Below are positions 8,555-20,855 of a stretch of DNA of 64,000 bases, one piece after another. The stretch comes from Streptomyces uncialis (GTDB lineage Bacteria; Actinomycetota; Actinomycetes; Streptomycetales; Streptomycetaceae). A program made the translations under genes and the position numbers. Where the stretch lies: the NCBI RefSeq assembly GCF_036250755.1, contig NZ_CP109583.1, positions 4,092,001 through 4,156,000 of the forward strand, given 5' to 3'. A model generated the notes under the pieces. That model was not told the DNA's origin. It saw nothing but the letters and a program-made list of their open reading frames with translations, and ran no database searches. Within the stretch, counting starts at the first letter, position 1; every line of letters begins with the position of its first letter.

Positions 8555-10774
8555 TCAGCGGAGCTCGTCGGGGCAGGTGGTGCCCCGGGGGATCTGGTAG
8601 CGGGCCACGAGGTGGTACGTCCCCGCGCGCGGGGCGAGGAGCTCCGTCCAGCGGTCACCGTCGGCGTCCTCCGGGGCCTCCAGCAGACAGCCTTCCGTGT
8701 TGAGGAAGGTCTTGGGCGTCCCCTCGGCACGCACCTTGGACGACTCCGCCTCCTGTGGCGGCTTCACACTCTCGCCCTGGGCGTCGAGGAGACCGAGCCA
8801 CGGTGAGTACGGGACCCGGATGAGGACACGACCGGGCTCCCGCACCTCGATGGTCATGCCGCCCTGTTCGGTGTCCGTGACGGTGGCGTCCGGGGAGGCG
8901 ATGGGGGTGGGGTCGGTGACCTCGAAGAGCTGCCAGTTCGCGTCACCCCACACCTGCTTGAGATAGGGCTGGCCGCGCAGCACGAGTTCGCGTTCCCGTT
9001 GTCCGCCATCGCCGTCGGGCTCGTCGTCCGGCAGCACCACGTAGTGGACGGCCCACCGCCGCAGCCACTCGTGGTAGTTCGCGGAGTTCAGGGTGTCGTC
9101 GTAGAAGAGCGGGTTGCGTTCCATGTCGGCCTGGCGGTTCCAGCCGCGCGCCAGGTTCACGTAGCGGGCGAGCGCGGACGCCTCCCGGTGGCTGCGCGCC
9201 GGGACGACCTCGACCCGACCGCGCTCGGCGTCCACCTGCTGCAACTGGTTGACCAGCGGTGCCAGCTCCCGCGCCCAGGACGCCTTCGGCGTGGTGTTCA
9301 CGATGTCGTTGACCGTCTTGCCGCCGATCCAGGTGACGAACCCGACCAGCACCACCACGATCACGTACCACTTGCGGCTGCGCGGCACGGTGTACGGCAG
9401 CGCGGCGAGCAGCACGGCACCGGCGAACAGCATGGCGAGACGGGTGATGTTGGACCCGACCTGTGAGCTGATCAACCAGCTCAGCAGCACCGCGAGGGTG
9501 TAGACGGCGGAGGTGATGCGGACCGTCTTCCACGCCTGCGGCACGAGGAAGTAGACAAGTGCCCCGAACACCATGGGCAGGCTCGCCGACCCGATGGACA
9601 TCGGCTGGGTGCCGGAGAACGGGAACAGCCACGCCGAGAGCAGGACGACGGCGGTCGGCGCCAGTCCCAGTGCGTAGGCGCCGGGCCTGCGCTTCTGGAG
9701 GAACAGCGCAACCGCGACCAGCCCGATGTACAGCCCGGCGACCGGCGAGGAGGCCGTGGCGAGGGCCGCGCACAACGCGGCCACCGCGGCCTTGGCCCAC
9801 CGCTTCTCGCGCCAGCGGTACGGCCAGCAGAACACCGTCGCGACGGCCGCCAGCCCGAACATCATCCCCAGGCCGAAGGTGACCCGCCCGGACAGGGCGT
9901 TGCACAGCAGACCGAAGAGACCCATATAGGCCGGGCCGAGGGGCTTGCGCACCGGCTTGCTGCGCAGCAGGAGCAGGGTCATCAACGTCGCGGACAGGGT
10001 GCCCGCGATCATCATCGTCGTCCGCACCCCGAGCACGGACATGAGGTACGGCGACACCACGCTGTACGAGACGGGGTGCATGCCGCCGTACCAGGCGAGG
10101 TTGTACGCGGACCCCGGGTTCTGTCCGACGAACTCCGCCCACGCGTCCTGGGCCGCCAGGTCCCCCCCACCGTTCGCGAGTGTGAAGAACCAGACGACAT
10201 GCAAGGCCGCGGCGACGGCCGTGACCTGGACTACGGGATGCCGGACGAAGTCCGCCGCCCGCAAGCGGCGGGGCGGGTTGGGGCCGCTCGGCACATCGGG
10301 GTCTCCCGCGGCCACCGGAGTGCGTGGGGGTGTCCTCATGGAGGAGCTCACCGGGCGCGTACGGGACGGCCCTGGGCTTGCGGGGGTCTCGGTGCCGGAG
10401 CGCTTGACCTCATCGGCCGCATCGGCATCCACGGCCGGAGGCGCCGCGTTGGCCGCATTGGCCGCATTGGCCGGGGTGACTTCTATGGCCGGGGTGACCT
10501 CATCGGCCGCGATAACCGAGGTGTCCTCAATGGCCGCATTGACCTCCGGCGAGGGCGACGCGGGCTTCTCGTCCCTGGCCGGGGCCCGGTGGTGCTCCCG
10601 GGTGGACGGAGCGGCACCTATTCGGCTCGGTGCGGCCGTCGATCGGGGTCGCCTGCCCGGGCGGGAAGCCGGACCGGAAGGCGGGTGCGACACGGTGTCG
10701 TGTCCGCTTCTGTCCGCCGTGGCGGAGTTGTTCGGCTCGGCGTCGTCGGCCCGCGTCGGCTCCGTCGTGGCCAC
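8555..10774 (-). CDS. Large multispanning membrane protein with disordered N-terminus
   Basis: A 739-residue protein. Residues 1-180 are hydrophilic and rich in Pro/Ala/Thr, with a stretch of Asn-Ala-Ala repeats encoded by short DNA repeats near 10440-10540. About 11-12 hydrophobic helices follow (roughly 185-480), then a C-terminal soluble domain of about 250 residues. The layout, with a long extracytoplasmic loop after helix 1 and a soluble C-terminal domain, resembles GT-C-type membrane glycosyltransferases, although such proteins are often labelled MFS transporters. GTG 10774 has a GGGGAG site upstream. It lies downstream of the carboxypeptidase gene on the same strand, so a cell-envelope role is plausible. 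The exact activity is not known. Confidence 0.75.
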   Translation of the reverse strand: MATTEPTRADDAEPNNSATADRSGHDTVSHPPSGPASRPGRRPRSTAAPSRIGAAPSTREHHRAPARDEKPASPSPEVNAAIEDTSVIAADEVTPAIEVTPANAANAANAAPPAVDADAADEVKRSGTETPASPGPSRTRPVSSSMRTPPRTPVAAGDPDVPSGPNPPRRLRAADFVRHPVVQVTAVAAALHVVWFFTLANGGGDLAAQDAWAEFVGQNPGSAYNLAWYGGMHPVSYSVVSPYLMSVLGVRTTMMIAGTLSATLMTLLLLRSKPVRKPLGPAYMGLFGLLCNALSGRVTFGLGMMFGLAAVATVFCWPYRWREKRWAKAAVAALCAALATASSPVAGLYIGLVAVALFLQKRRPGAYALGLAPTAVVLLSAWLFPFSGTQPMSIGSASLPMVFGALVYFLVPQAWKTVRITSAVYTLAVLLSWLISSQVGSNITRLAMLFAGAVLLAALPYTVPRSRKWYVIVVVLVGFVTWIGGKTVNDIVNTTPKASWARELAPLVNQLQQVDAERGRVEVVPARSHREASALARYVNLARGWNRQADMERNPLFYDDTLNSANYHEWLRRWAVHYVVLPDDEPDGDGGQRERELVLRGQPYLKQVWGDANWQLFEVTDPTPIASPDATVTDTEQGGMTIEVREPGRVLIRVPYSPWLGLLDAQGESVKPPQEAESSKVRAEGTPKTFLNTEGCLLEAPEDADGDRWTELLAPRAGTYHLVARYQIPRGTTCPDELR

Positions 10775-10930
10775 TTACGGCTCTCCCCGTGTTCGTCATG
10801 GGCCGGGGCTCCTCGGGGCGCGCGCCCCAGGAAACCCAGGTGTCCTGCCCCGATCACGCGACGCTAACACGAGCGGAGGTACGGCCAGGGAGTGCGGGAC
10901 CCCCGTGGACAGGCGCCCACCGAGGGCGTT

Positions 10931-10959
10931 CTGCCCGCCACCGGGCCGGTGACGGGCAG
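10931..10959 (-). terminator. Strong hairpin after the carboxypeptidase gene
   Basis: A 14-bp stem with one mismatch (CTGCCCGCCACCGG against CCGGTGACGGGCAG) around a one-base centre lies 21 bases beyond the stop codon. It separates the carboxypeptidase and membrane-protein genes. Confidence 0.7.
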
Positions 10960-10979
10960 AAAAGGGGCGCCGGAACGGA

Positions 10980-13880
<2,901 letters not shown>

Positions 13881-14132
13881 CGATGCCTCCTACGCCATGC
13901 TGTCAACCGCTCAGCCGAAACCGGCCGCGCTTGCCCAGTCATTGGACCGCACGGCTCGCCCCAGCCCCGAATTCGGGGAACCCGGCCGCCCCCAGTGTGC
14001 TGGTTTCGGACCCGCCCCTTGCGGTAGACGAGAACGACATACCTATCGGTTCCACTACAAAGCGGCCACGCACTCTCGACAGACCAATGTGAGAGGGGTC
14101 ACCCTGTCATTCATCCACGCGGGGAGGCATGG

Positions 14133-14873
14133 ATGGGCAGGAGCCGCAGAACACTTCCGGAGGAGCTTCTGTTGCTCGCTCTGGACCCGACCACGGGTAC
14201 CACAGCGCAGCCGCAGTCGCTCGATCTCGGTCTGGCCGGTGCACAGCTAGTGGAGCTGGCGCTGGCCGGGCGAATAGCCCCGGACGGGGATCGTATCGCC
14301 GTGGTCGTGCCACGGCCGACCGGAGATCCGACATTGGACTCCGCACTGGAACTGCTCCGCAGGCGCGGGGCACCGGTGCGGGCCGTCCACTGGATAGGCG
14401 GGCCCCGACTGGGGTTGCGCCAGACCTATCTCTCGCATCTGGAGCGGTGCGGCATGGTGCATGCCGTGGCGGGCCAGATGTGCGGAGTGCTGCCGACGAC
14501 TCGCTACCAGGCGACGGACACGGCGATCAGCCGGGAGATCAGATCCCGGCTGGACAGCGCGATCCGGACCGGCGTACCGCCGGACCCCCGGACCGCGGCG
14601 CTCGCCGCACTGGCCCACGCGGTCGGACTCGGCAAGCATCTGTACCCGGGGAACGAAGGACGTTCCTCGCGGTCCCGGCTACGGGACCTGATTCGGCACG
14701 ACCCGATGGGCGGACTCGTGGCGCACGCCGTGATGGACGTCCAGAACGGGGCAGCGGCCGGGCCACGGCGTGGTCCCGCGCAGCCCGCCCCACGGCAGGT
14801 CGGACGGCCGGAGCCCGGCGGAATGCCGCTACAGGCCCGGCACAGCCCGATGGCTCGGGTCGCCGCCCACTGA
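14133..14873 (+). CDS. GPP34 (GOLPH3/Vps74-like) family protein
   Basis: A 246-residue protein with the bacterial GPP34 fold: an N-terminal LPEELLLLALDP helix, an LxLGLAGAQLVELALAGRI segment, and a C-terminal part rich in DPRTAALAALAHAVGL-type helices. In eukaryotes the family binds phosphatidylinositol-4-phosphate. The many Streptomyces copies have no settled function. ATG 14133 sits five bases after GGGGAGG; an overlapping ATG at 14129 is in another frame. It is divergent from the carboxypeptidase gene and followed by a strong hairpin, so it is probably monocistronic. The C-terminal 45 residues are Pro/Arg-rich and likely flexible. Confidence 0.9.
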   Translation: MGRSRRTLPEELLLLALDPTTGTTAQPQSLDLGLAGAQLVELALAGRIAPDGDRIAVVVPRPTGDPTLDSALELLRRRGAPVRAVHWIGGPRLGLRQTYLSHLERCGMVHAVAGQMCGVLPTTRYQATDTAISREIRSRLDSAIRTGVPPDPRTAALAALAHAVGLGKHLYPGNEGRSSRSRLRDLIRHDPMGGLVAHAVMDVQNGAAAGPRRGPAQPAPRQVGRPEPGGMPLQARHSPMARVAAH

Positions 14874-14961
14874 CGTTCCGGTGGGTGCCACCAGTGGCGT
14901 GCCACGTGTCCCTGCACGGGAACACGTGCGGACGCCCGGTGGCGTGCGCTCGTTGCTTGCG

Positions 14962-14991
14962 CGGTGCGGGACGGACCAGGGTCCCGCACCG
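14962..14991 (+). terminator. Perfect 11-bp hairpin after the GPP34 gene
   Basis: CGGTGCGGGAC (14962-14972) and GTCCCGCACCG (14981-14991) pair perfectly around an 8-base loop, about 90 bases after the stop codon. Confidence 0.65.
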
Positions 14992-15589
14992 TTCCGGACG
15001 GGTCGGTACGCGGGGTTCTCCGCGCCCCGGACAGGGTGCGCGGGGCCCGTGACCGGTCCCTTCCATGTGCGCGCCGGCCCCTTCGTCGTACGCGTCCGAG
15101 CGGAACAGATACCTGTCCGCATCGATCTGTCACGTGTCCGCGCACATATGGCGCATGTCCGCATTGACAGGACGGATGTCCGCGTGGCCGCGACATGTCC
15201 TCATTACCCGAGGCCTGTCCGCAATCCCTGAGGCCTGTCCGCAATGCCCGGGACGTGTCCGCGATACCCGGGGGCGCGCGCCGAGCCCCCCGCGCCCCTC
15301 ACGGCAGCCGTGCACCCACCCTGCCTGGACAGCGGCGACGGCAGCCTGACCCTCGCGCTGCCCACCGCACGGCGCGTACCCCAGGACCCCCGCCAGCGGC
15401 GCGTGACGCCGCGCTAACGGCCCATGACAGTACGCGACTTACGGCGCCCCGGGAGTCGTCCACCCGGATATCCGCTGTTTGCCAGCGGCGGTGAGCCGCA
15501 TGGTGGCAGTCTGCTGAACAGCAGATACGGCTAGTCGTCCGCGATCACGAGCCGGTGTTGGCGGGCCCGGACCCGGAGGTACACGTCCC
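14992..15589. repeat. Intergenic stretch with imperfect GTCCGC(A)-type repeats
   Basis: No gene is supported. Between about 15110 and 15275, GTCCGCAT, GTCCGCAAT, GTCCTCATT and GTCCGCG recur every 12-30 bases, often followed by a C/G-rich turn such as CCCGAGG or CCCGGG. The same word family recurs near 57.2 kb and in low-complexity coding regions. The last 150 bases probably hold the promoter of the XRE gene. Confidence 0.6.
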
Positions 15590-16447
15590 GTGGCGTCCCA
15601 TGTCAATCCCACCGTCAGGCGGCGGCGCCTGGGCCAGGAGTTGCGTCGGCTCCGTGAACTGCAGGGCATGACCGCGGAGGAGGTCGCCGAGCGGCTGCTG
15701 GTCTCGCAGTCGAAGATCAGTCGCCTGGAGAACGGCCGCCGCAGCATCAGCCAGCGCGACGTACGTGACCTGTGCGGGGTGTACGAGGTCGAGGACGTCC
15801 GGATCGTCGAGTCGCTGATGCAGATGGCGAAGGACTCACGTCAGCAGGGCTGGTGGCACTCCTTCGGCGACATCCCGTACAGCGTGTACATCGGTCTGGA
15901 GACGGACGCCGCGTCGCTGCGCGTGTACGACCCCCAGGTGGTGCCGGGCCTGCTCCAGACCCGTCCGTACGCCGAGTCACTGATCGTGGGCGCGCTGCCG
16001 GAGACCGCGCCGGCCGACATCGACAAGCGCGTCCAGGTGCGGCTGCGCCGCCAGGAGCGGATCACGGCGCCGCAGAACCCGTTGCGGCTGTGGACCGTCC
16101 TGGACGAGGCCGTACTGCGGCGCGTGGTCGGCGGCAAGGAACTGATGCGGGAACAGCTGGAGTATCTGGTGGAGCAGTCGCGGCTGCCGCATGTGACGGT
16201 GCAGGTGATCCCGTTCGACATGGGCGCGCATCCGGGACTCAACGGCCAGTACGCCATTCTGGAGTTCCCCGACGCCGCGGATTCCAGCGTCGTCTATATC
16301 GAGGGCGTCACCAGTGATCTCTATCTGGAGAAGGCGAACGACGTCCAGCGGTACAGCGTGATGTATGAGCATCTGCGCGCGCAGGCGCTGAATGTCGAGC
16401 AGTCGAGGCAGTTCATCTCACAGATCGCGAAGGAGTACGCGCGGTGA
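15590..16447 (+). CDS. XRE-family regulator with DUF5753 (Scr1-type) domain
   Basis: A 285-residue DNA-binding protein. An N-terminal Cro/C1 helix-turn-helix covers about 8-65 (LRRLRELQGMTAEEVAERL, SQSKISRLENG). The DUF5753 domain follows, with the characteristic WWHSFGD, VPGLLQTRPYAESL, VRLRRQERIT and VTVQVIPFDMGAH segments. GTG 15590 has GGAGGT about nine bases upstream; an ATG four codons later is an alternative. These regulators normally sit directly beside a small DUF397 protein and are thought to work with it, antitoxin-like. Here the DUF397 gene is present but 564 bases further on. Confidence 0.93.
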   Translation: MASHVNPTVRRRRLGQELRRLRELQGMTAEEVAERLLVSQSKISRLENGRRSISQRDVRDLCGVYEVEDVRIVESLMQMAKDSRQQGWWHSFGDIPYSVYIGLETDAASLRVYDPQVVPGLLQTRPYAESLIVGALPETAPADIDKRVQVRLRRQERITAPQNPLRLWTVLDEAVLRRVVGGKELMREQLEYLVEQSRLPHVTVQVIPFDMGAHPGLNGQYAILEFPDAADSSVVYIEGVTSDLYLEKANDVQRYSVMYEHLRAQALNVEQSRQFISQIAKEYAR

Positions 16448-17011
16448 GCCGGGGCGGGTTGTCCCGATAGCGAAAGGCGGCAATGCCGAACGGCGGTCCC
16501 GTACAACGACCGAGCCGGACCACGGCATATTCGGGTCGGGGTCCATTCAGGTCGGGCCTGTCCGGGTCGCGTCGGGTCAATCGGTCGGAGCGGGCCGATT
16601 GAGGTCGGGCCTGCCCGGGTCGGGAACTGCCGGACGGTAGCCGCCGACCACCGTCACCGTACGGCTGGAAGCGCACCCTGCCCGCACACGCCACCGTTCG
16701 ATCTTCACGCTCGGTTCTGCGGGATCGGCGGGCTGTCACCGCGGAGCCGTACCGAATTGCATGCTCTTCCAAAAGGTCGGCACAATACACCTTCAACAAC
16801 AGGCAATGGAAGACCTGATGGGGGCACACCACCCTGTCGAGTGAATGGCCCGTTCGCCCAGGAGGCTTGACGAGTAGCGTCGATCGCGCCATCACGGAGC
16901 ACCACGTCATGCAAGCGGTGACGGTTCCGGGAGGGCGACGACCGCCACGGCCATGACTGCCGGACGCGGTGGTCACATGACCGACTGGCAACTGGCAAAA
17001 CCGGAGCGAAC
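16448..17011. other. Long spacer between XRE and DUF397 genes
   Basis: No gene is supported. A direct repeat (AGGTCGGGCCTG, then YCCGGGTCG) occurs at about 16547-16570 and 16591-16620. The segment 16740-16920 is AT-richer than its surroundings and contains TTGACG (16867-16872), a possible -35 for a separate DUF397 promoter. Usually these two genes are nearly adjacent. Confidence 0.5.
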
Positions 17012-17221
17012 ATGGCAATCCAGCAGGGCGCTACGAATTCTTGGGTCAAGTCCTCCTATTCGACGGGCAACGGCGCGTGCGTCGAGGTCAGGTCCCCGAT
17101 CGCGCACACCGTCGATATCCGCGACTCCAAGGTCACGGAAGGCCCGACGATCGCGTTCACCCCTCAGTCCTGGACCTCTTTCCTGAACGATGTGCACCGG
17201 GGCTCCGCCGAACTCGGCTGA
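17012..17221 (+). CDS. DUF397 domain protein
   Basis: A complete 69-residue protein with the DUF397 core: WVKSSYSTGNGACVEV, a VDIRDSK motif and the C-terminal FTPQSWTSFLNDV. CGGAG lies five bases before the ATG. Such proteins are partners of XRE/DUF5753 regulators and influence development and antibiotic production in Streptomyces; the partner here is the gene ending at 16447. A convergent hairpin follows the stop codon. Confidence 0.92.
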   Translation: MAIQQGATNSWVKSSYSTGNGACVEVRSPIAHTVDIRDSKVTEGPTIAFTPQSWTSFLNDVHRGSAELG

Positions 17222-17265
17222 CCCGGCGAACGCGGTCGTCCCTCACGTACCGCGAGCTTCATCAA

Positions 17266-17306
17266 GAGCCCTCTCGACTGGCCCGCCGTCCTGGCCGAGA
17301 GGGCTC
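17266..17306. terminator. Bidirectional hairpin between convergent genes
   Basis: GAGCCCTCTCG (17266-17276) pairs perfectly with CGAGAGGGCTC (17296-17306). It lies between the DUF397 gene and the oppositely oriented ADP-ribosylglycohydrolase-like gene and can serve both. Confidence 0.7.
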
Positions 17307-17355
17307 GCCGCTGTCCGGGAGAACCCTCCCCGTACAGGGCCGGCGCGACGGTCGG

Positions 17356-18471
17356 TCAGGGTCGGGGGTAGCGGGTGAGCCAGGCGGGGGACGAGGTGGT
17401 GGGGGTGTGCAGGGCCGGGCCCTGTGTCATCTCCATCGCGAAGTCGTCGGCGAGGGCCAGGATCGTGGGACGGCCCTCCAGCTCCGCGACCCACGCCGGA
17501 GGCAACGCCGTCTCCCCGTGCAGCGCACCGAGCAGACCTCCGGTCATCGCGCCGGTACCCGCGGAGTCCGCGCCGTGGTTGACCGCGAGACGCAGCCCGT
17601 GCCGGATGTCCTCACCGACCGACGCGCAGTACACCGCGACGGTCAGCGCGCCGACCGCGTCCCCGTCGCCGACGAGATCCTCGACCCGGTCGGCGGACGG
17701 CAGCCCCTGCCGTACCGCGGCGAGTGCCCGCTGGAGGCCTTCCCCGACGGGTTCGTGCCCCGGCCGGGACTCGATGAGGGACAGGGCCCGCCGCACGGCC
17801 GTGTCCAGGCTCTCGCCGCGCGCGAGGCCGTGCACGATCACCGCGTACGCCCCGGCCGTGAGATAGCCGCTGGGGTGGCCGTGGGTCTGTGCCGCGCACT
17901 CCACCGCGAGTTGCGCGACGAGTTGTGGTTCCCAGCCGACGAGCAGCCCGAACGGCGCGGACCGTACGGTCGCCTCGCAGCCGCGCGCGGTGGGGTTCTT
18001 CGGCGCGTCGAGAGTGCCCATCACCTCGTCCCCGAGGCCCATCAGCAGCGCCCGCGCGGGGTCGCGGCGGGCGTAGAGCCACTCCTCCTGGGCGAGCCAG
18101 CCGTTGTCCTTGCGCCGCTCGTCCGGCCCCCAGTCGCGCTGGGTCGCCGCCCATCGGAGATACGCGCGGTGCAGGTCGGTCGGCGGGTGCCAGGCGCCCG
18201 TGTCCCGGCGGACCTGGGCGCGTATGAGCCCGTCGACGGTGAAGAGGGTCAGTTGTGTACCGGCGGTCACCGCGCCGCGCCGCCCGTAGGCGGCGACGGG
18301 TTCGGTGACGCCGTCGTCCCCGTACGCGTCCCTGACACCGTCCAGGTCGAGCACCGCTACGGGCGCGCCCAGCGAGTCCCCGACGGCGAGTCCGAGGAGC
18401 GTTCCCCGGACCCGGCTGCGGAAGTCCTGCTGTTCGGCGCGACCCCATACGGTGGTGGCCCCTGCGCTCAC
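17356..18471 (-). CDS. ADP-ribosylglycohydrolase-family protein, probably altered at the metal site
   Basis: A 371-residue all-helical protein of the DraG/ARH family, whose active members remove ADP-ribose from proteins with a two-metal centre. The fold motifs are clear: RGTLLGLAVGDSLGAP near the N-terminus and GTGAMTGGLLGALHGE near the C-terminus. The usual metal ligands look changed: the DDT motif reads AGT (in TAGTQLTLF) and the C-terminal D-S/T-D-S/T motif reads DSAGT. It may therefore be a weak enzyme or an ADP-ribose-binding pseudoenzyme. GTG 18471 follows GGGGGAGG at short spacing. It lies 91 bases downstream of a Ser/Thr kinase gene on the same strand. Confidence 0.85.
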   Translation of the reverse strand: MSAGATTVWGRAEQQDFRSRVRGTLLGLAVGDSLGAPVAVLDLDGVRDAYGDDGVTEPVAAYGRRGAVTAGTQLTLFTVDGLIRAQVRRDTGAWHPPTDLHRAYLRWAATQRDWGPDERRKDNGWLAQEEWLYARRDPARALLMGLGDEVMGTLDAPKNPTARGCEATVRSAPFGLLVGWEPQLVAQLAVECAAQTHGHPSGYLTAGAYAVIVHGLARGESLDTAVRRALSLIESRPGHEPVGEGLQRALAAVRQGLPSADRVEDLVGDGDAVGALTVAVYCASVGEDIRHGLRLAVNHGADSAGTGAMTGGLLGALHGETALPPAWVAELEGRPTILALADDFAMEMTQGPALHTPTTSSPAWLTRYPRP

Positions 18472-18562
18472 CGGCCTCCCCCTTCACTGCCCTCCCCGAG
18501 CGGCTGGCTGCGCAGCACTGTAATGGACACGGTAAGCGGCACCGGGCGCGTGTACAGGCTCC

Positions 18563-20731
18563 TCACAGCACCCCCTTGTCCACCTCCTGGTACGGCCCCA
18601 GGTAGCGGGCGCGCCCCTTCTCCGCGCGCCAGAGGTACATGCCCTTGGTGTGGTCGAAGGCACCGTCGCCCTTGCGGAAGGTGTACGCCCGCGCGATGCC
18701 CTGGTAGGTGCCCTTGCGCAGGGCACGGTGCGCGGCGACCCGGTCGGGGGTGTCGATGCGGGACAGGGCGTGGGCCACGAGGCCCAGCGCGTCGTACGCC
18801 TCCGTGGCGCCCATCGGTACGGGGCCCTGGCCGTAGACCGCGCGGTACGCCGCTACGAATGAGGACGCCTTGCGGACACGCTCCGGGTCCACGAACGAGG
18901 AAGCGACGACCCAGCCCTCCCCCGCGGCACCCGCAGCGGTCAGGAACTCGGCGCCGAAGGCCGGTTGGGTGAGCACCCTGCCTCCGGTGAAGCCCGCCGC
19001 GCGGACCGCCTTGGCGCACCTTGCCGCGCGGTCGGGGGACGTGCCGCAGTAGACCAGGCCCTCGGCGCCGGCGGCGAGGGCGCCGGCGACGGCCGTCCCG
19101 AAGTCCTCGCTGTCCGCTTCGACGGTGTGCACGGAGACACTGCCCCGGGACGGCGGAGCGTCGTTGAGGATCTTGACCAGGTTCCAACTGGTGCTCTCGT
19201 CTGCACGGTCGTCGATCAGCGCCGTCCGTTCGGACGGCCGCACATGGGTGAGCCAGTGGACGATCGGTGTCGCGAGCATCGCGGCCGGGGCGCGTAGTTG
19301 GAAGATCGGTGCGTCCACGATGGCGTTCAGGACGGTGTCGGCCGCCCATACCGTCACCATCGGGAGCACCGACTTCTTGTACACCGTGACCGCCGCCGTC
19401 GCGGTGGTGTCGCTGGTGGGCCCCAGCACCGCGTAGACCTCGGGGTCGTCGACGAACTGTCGCGCGACCCGAGCCGCGCGGGCGGCGCCACCCCCGTCGT
19501 CACGGACGCGGAGCTTGAGGGTGACGGTGCGGTCCGCGCGCGCGTTGTGCGCGGCCACGGCCAGCCGCGCGCCGCGTTCCTGGGCCCGGCCGAACGCCCT
19601 GTCCGGGCCGCTCATGTCGCCGTGGAGGCCGATGTGGACCGTCGGTACGGCACCCCCGCGGGTCCCGGCGGTGGTCTTCGTGCCGTCGCCGCTGAACCAC
19701 TGGTACGCCGCCGTGCCGCCGCCCGCCGCGAGCACACCCGCCGCTGCGCCCAGTGTCAGCAACCGGCGTCGGCCCGGACCGGGCCCCGGCCCCGGTGCGG
19801 GGGCTGGGGCGGTGACCGTACGCTCCGGTTCCGGAAGGTCGAGTATCCGCGCGGAGCGTTCCGCGATCAGGGCCGGTAGGCCGGGCGGCAACCACGCGTC
19901 GTCCCCGGGCGCGCCGGGTGTGTCCGCTACATGTCCCAATTCGGCGGCCAGTTGCGCGGCGGTCGGGCGCAGTGCCGGGTCCTTCGCCAGACAGCGCTCC
20001 AGCAGGGCCCGCCACTCGCCGTCCACCCCCGCGAGGTCCGGCGGTTCCTGCACGGTGCGGACCATCACCGCGAGCGGCGCACCCGTACCGAACGGTCGGC
20101 GGCCCGTGGTCGTGTACGCGAGGACGCAGCCCAACGAGAACACATCGCTGGCCGGGCCGACCTCGCCCGCACCCATCCTGGCCTGTTCGGGCGCCAGATA
20201 GCCGGGGGTGCCGATGACCGCGTCGGTCGCGGTGAGCGCGGTCGCGCCCAGGGAGCGGGCGATGCCGAAGTCGATCAGACGGGGCCCGTCCAACGCGAGG
20301 AGGACGTTGCCCGGTTTGACGTCACGGTGGACCAGGCCCGCCGCGTGGACCTCGGTGAGCGCCTTCGCCAGGCGCGCCCCGAGTCCCCGCGCACTGGCGT
20401 ACGGGAACGTGCCCCGTTCCGCGACGGCCTCCGCCAGGGACGGACCGGGGACGAACGCCGTGGCGAGCCAAGGCTCCCGCGCGTCCGGGTCGGCGGCGGT
20501 CACGGGCACGACGAAGCGGCCCCGCAGTCGCCGCGCGCTCTCCGCCTCCCGGCGGAACCTGGCCCGGAATCCGGGGTCGGCGGCGTACTCGGCGCGGATC
20601 ACCTTCAGGGCGACCAGCCCGCCGCCCTCCGAGCGGGCCAGGTACACCACGCCCATCCCGCCCGCGCCGAGACGGGCCAGCAGCCGGTAGCCACCGATGG
20701 CCTCGGGGTCCGCCCCCTTCAGCGCCCGCAT
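18563..20731 (-). CDS. Receptor Ser/Thr protein kinase with solute-binding ectodomain (copy 1)
   Basis: A 722-residue transmembrane kinase. The cytoplasmic kinase domain spans about 14-270: the glycine loop LGAGGMG, Lys43, HRD at 135-137, DFG at 154-156 and GTPGYLAPEQA. A Pro/Gly linker and one membrane helix (about 322-346) follow. The C-terminal half is a periplasmic-binding-protein fold of the branched-chain amino acid receptor type (GLHGDMSGPDRAFG..., YAVLGPTSDTTATAAV...). It should sense an extracellular ligand and phosphorylate proteins inside. A paralogue lies 124 bases upstream on the same strand and a lipoprotein gene precedes that, so the three likely form one operon. The ligand is unknown. 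Confidence 0.93.
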   Translation of the reverse strand: MRALKGADPEAIGGYRLLARLGAGGMGVVYLARSEGGGLVALKVIRAEYAADPGFRARFRREAESARRLRGRFVVPVTAADPDAREPWLATAFVPGPSLAEAVAERGTFPYASARGLGARLAKALTEVHAAGLVHRDVKPGNVLLALDGPRLIDFGIARSLGATALTATDAVIGTPGYLAPEQARMGAGEVGPASDVFSLGCVLAYTTTGRRPFGTGAPLAVMVRTVQEPPDLAGVDGEWRALLERCLAKDPALRPTAAQLAAELGHVADTPGAPGDDAWLPPGLPALIAERSARILDLPEPERTVTAPAPAPGPGPGPGRRRLLTLGAAAGVLAAGGGTAAYQWFSGDGTKTTAGTRGGAVPTVHIGLHGDMSGPDRAFGRAQERGARLAVAAHNARADRTVTLKLRVRDDGGGAARAARVARQFVDDPEVYAVLGPTSDTTATAAVTVYKKSVLPMVTVWAADTVLNAIVDAPIFQLRAPAAMLATPIVHWLTHVRPSERTALIDDRADESTSWNLVKILNDAPPSRGSVSVHTVEADSEDFGTAVAGALAAGAEGLVYCGTSPDRAARCAKAVRAAGFTGGRVLTQPAFGAEFLTAAGAAGEGWVVASSFVDPERVRKASSFVAAYRAVYGQGPVPMGATEAYDALGLVAHALSRIDTPDRVAAHRALRKGTYQGIARAYTFRKGDGAFDHTKGMYLWRAEKGRARYLGPYQEVDKGVL

Positions 20732-20855
20732 CGTTCAGTCCCTTTCCCTTCTCCGCCGTCCTGAGACTTCCCCCGCCGCCCGAAGGCTTCTCCGCCGCCC
20801 TGAGGCTTCCCTGCCGTCCCAGGGCTTCCCCGCCGCCCCAGGACTTCCCTGCCGT

